From: JBHPCZ01 sp042573625
GTDB lineage: Bacteria; Desulfobacterota; Desulfobacteria; Desulfobacterales; UBA11574
Direction: 5' to 3'
Assembly: GCA_042573625.1 (NCBI GenBank)
Contig: JBHPCZ010000169.1
Span: 1-5,910 of the forward strand
Length of the DNA stretch: 5,910 nt
Within the stretch, counting starts at the first letter, position 1. Each line of letters opens with the position of its first letter. Shown in pieces: positions 5,692 to 5,910 of this stretch. The notes beneath the pieces were generated by a model, which saw only the letters and a list, made by a program, of their open reading frames with translations, was not told where the DNA came from and searched no databases. The position numbers were made by a program, and so were the translations under genes.

Positions 5692-5753
5692 GATAAAATA
5701 GTACCTCTATAGTCCCTTATCTTTGCGGTATCTTATTGGGTTTCCGGATCATT

Positions 5754-5775
5754 AACGGGGTTAGCGCCCGTTTTT
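5754..5775. other. Hairpin between valS and nadC
   Basis: AACGGG-GTTAGCG-CCCGTT (5754-5772) is a perfect 6-bp inverted repeat with a 7-base loop. The T-run (5771-5775) follows it on the plus strand, where no gene ends. On the minus strand, just after the valS stop, no T-run follows. It may protect the valS mRNA 3' end or partly stop read-through into nadC, but it is not a standard terminator in the gene direction. Confidence 0.35.
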
Positions 5776-5779
5776 CAGT

Positions 5780-5910
5780 TCAGATCTCAACCGCTCTGAT
5801 CTTGTCGAGATTTGTCTGTAATTTGCGCTGTTTTTCAAAAAGGATGTCGCGCTTTTCTCTAACTTTTTCAACGATCTCTTCGGGTGCCTTGCTGAGGAAA
5901 TCCTCGTTTC
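5780..5910 (-). CDS. valS: Valyl-tRNA synthetase, C-terminal end (cut by window edge)
   Basis: The last 42 codons are visible, containing NEDFLSKAPEEIVEKVREKR and ending NLDKIRAVEI. This is the C-terminal coiled-coil arm of ValS: the NE-FL-KAPEE-V start of the second helix followed by a charged heptad-like helix with KLQTNLDKI. In known structures the arm contacts the tRNA(Val) elbow; the enzyme charges tRNA(Val) with valine. The stop is TGA at 5782-5780, and most of the protein (usually about 880 residues) is beyond the right edge. The call rests on a short segment, but its sequence is distinctive. It lies 88 bp upstream of nadC on the same strand. Confidence 0.85.
   Translation of the reverse strand, partial: NEDFLSKAPEEIVEKVREKRDILFEKQRKLQTNLDKIRAVEI

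Noticed and set aside
5386..5701. Plus-strand ORFs opposite nadC
   Set aside because: Antisense shadows of a fully conserved nadC, with no motifs of their own.
1..5910. Search for CRISPR arrays, tRNAs, insertion-sequence ends, toxin-antitoxin pairs or phage genes
   Set aside because: No repeated spacer pattern, tRNA-like fold, transposase or defence-like gene was seen on either strand.

Overview
The window looks like ordinary chromosomal DNA of moderate GC from a Gram-negative, sulfate-reducer-like member of the Deltaproteobacteria (Desulfobacterota, probably Desulfobacterales). This is inferred from gene content: an Mla-type lipid transport protein (so an outer membrane), a receiver-only response regulator of the KPW(D) type common in that group, a cysteine-bearing protein of a family I associate with DUF6901, a -24/-12 (sigma-54) like promoter, and the order valS-nadC-rhomboid. 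No rRNA, tRNA, CRISPR array, insertion sequence or phage gene is visible.

Layout. Positions 1-402 (minus) hold the first 134 codons of an MlaC/Ttg2D-family periplasmic phospholipid-binding protein that runs off the left edge. A 561-bp divergent intergenic region (403-963) follows. It contains a near-consensus sigma-70 promoter firing leftward, a U-tract terminator hairpin between that promoter and mlaC, a GC-rich structured island, and a weaker rightward promoter. The rightward pair sfsA (964-1698) and a Nudix hydrolase (1695-2147) is translationally coupled by an ATGA overlap. From there to the right edge everything is on the minus strand: a single-domain response regulator (2115-2528) whose 3' end overlaps the Nudix gene tail-to-tail by 33 bp; a 235-residue cysteine-containing conserved hypothetical protein (2842-3549); a rhomboid membrane protease with a C-terminal DnaJ-type substrate-binding domain (3803-4774); nadC (4858-5691); and the last 42 codons of valS (5780-5910).

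How they fit. valS, nadC and the rhomboid gene are co-directional with 83-88 bp gaps and may be co-transcribed, but they share no obvious pathway (tRNA charging, NAD synthesis, membrane proteolysis). The response regulator and the cysteine protein are each separated by more than 200 bp from the gene upstream of them and probably have their own promoters. sfsA and the Nudix gene form a two-gene unit.

The most unusual items are the rhomboid-DnaJ C-terminal fusion, the promoter-then-terminator leader before mlaC, and a sigma-54-like promoter with an adjacent inverted repeat before the response regulator. I see no convincing evidence of a wholly new multi-gene system.
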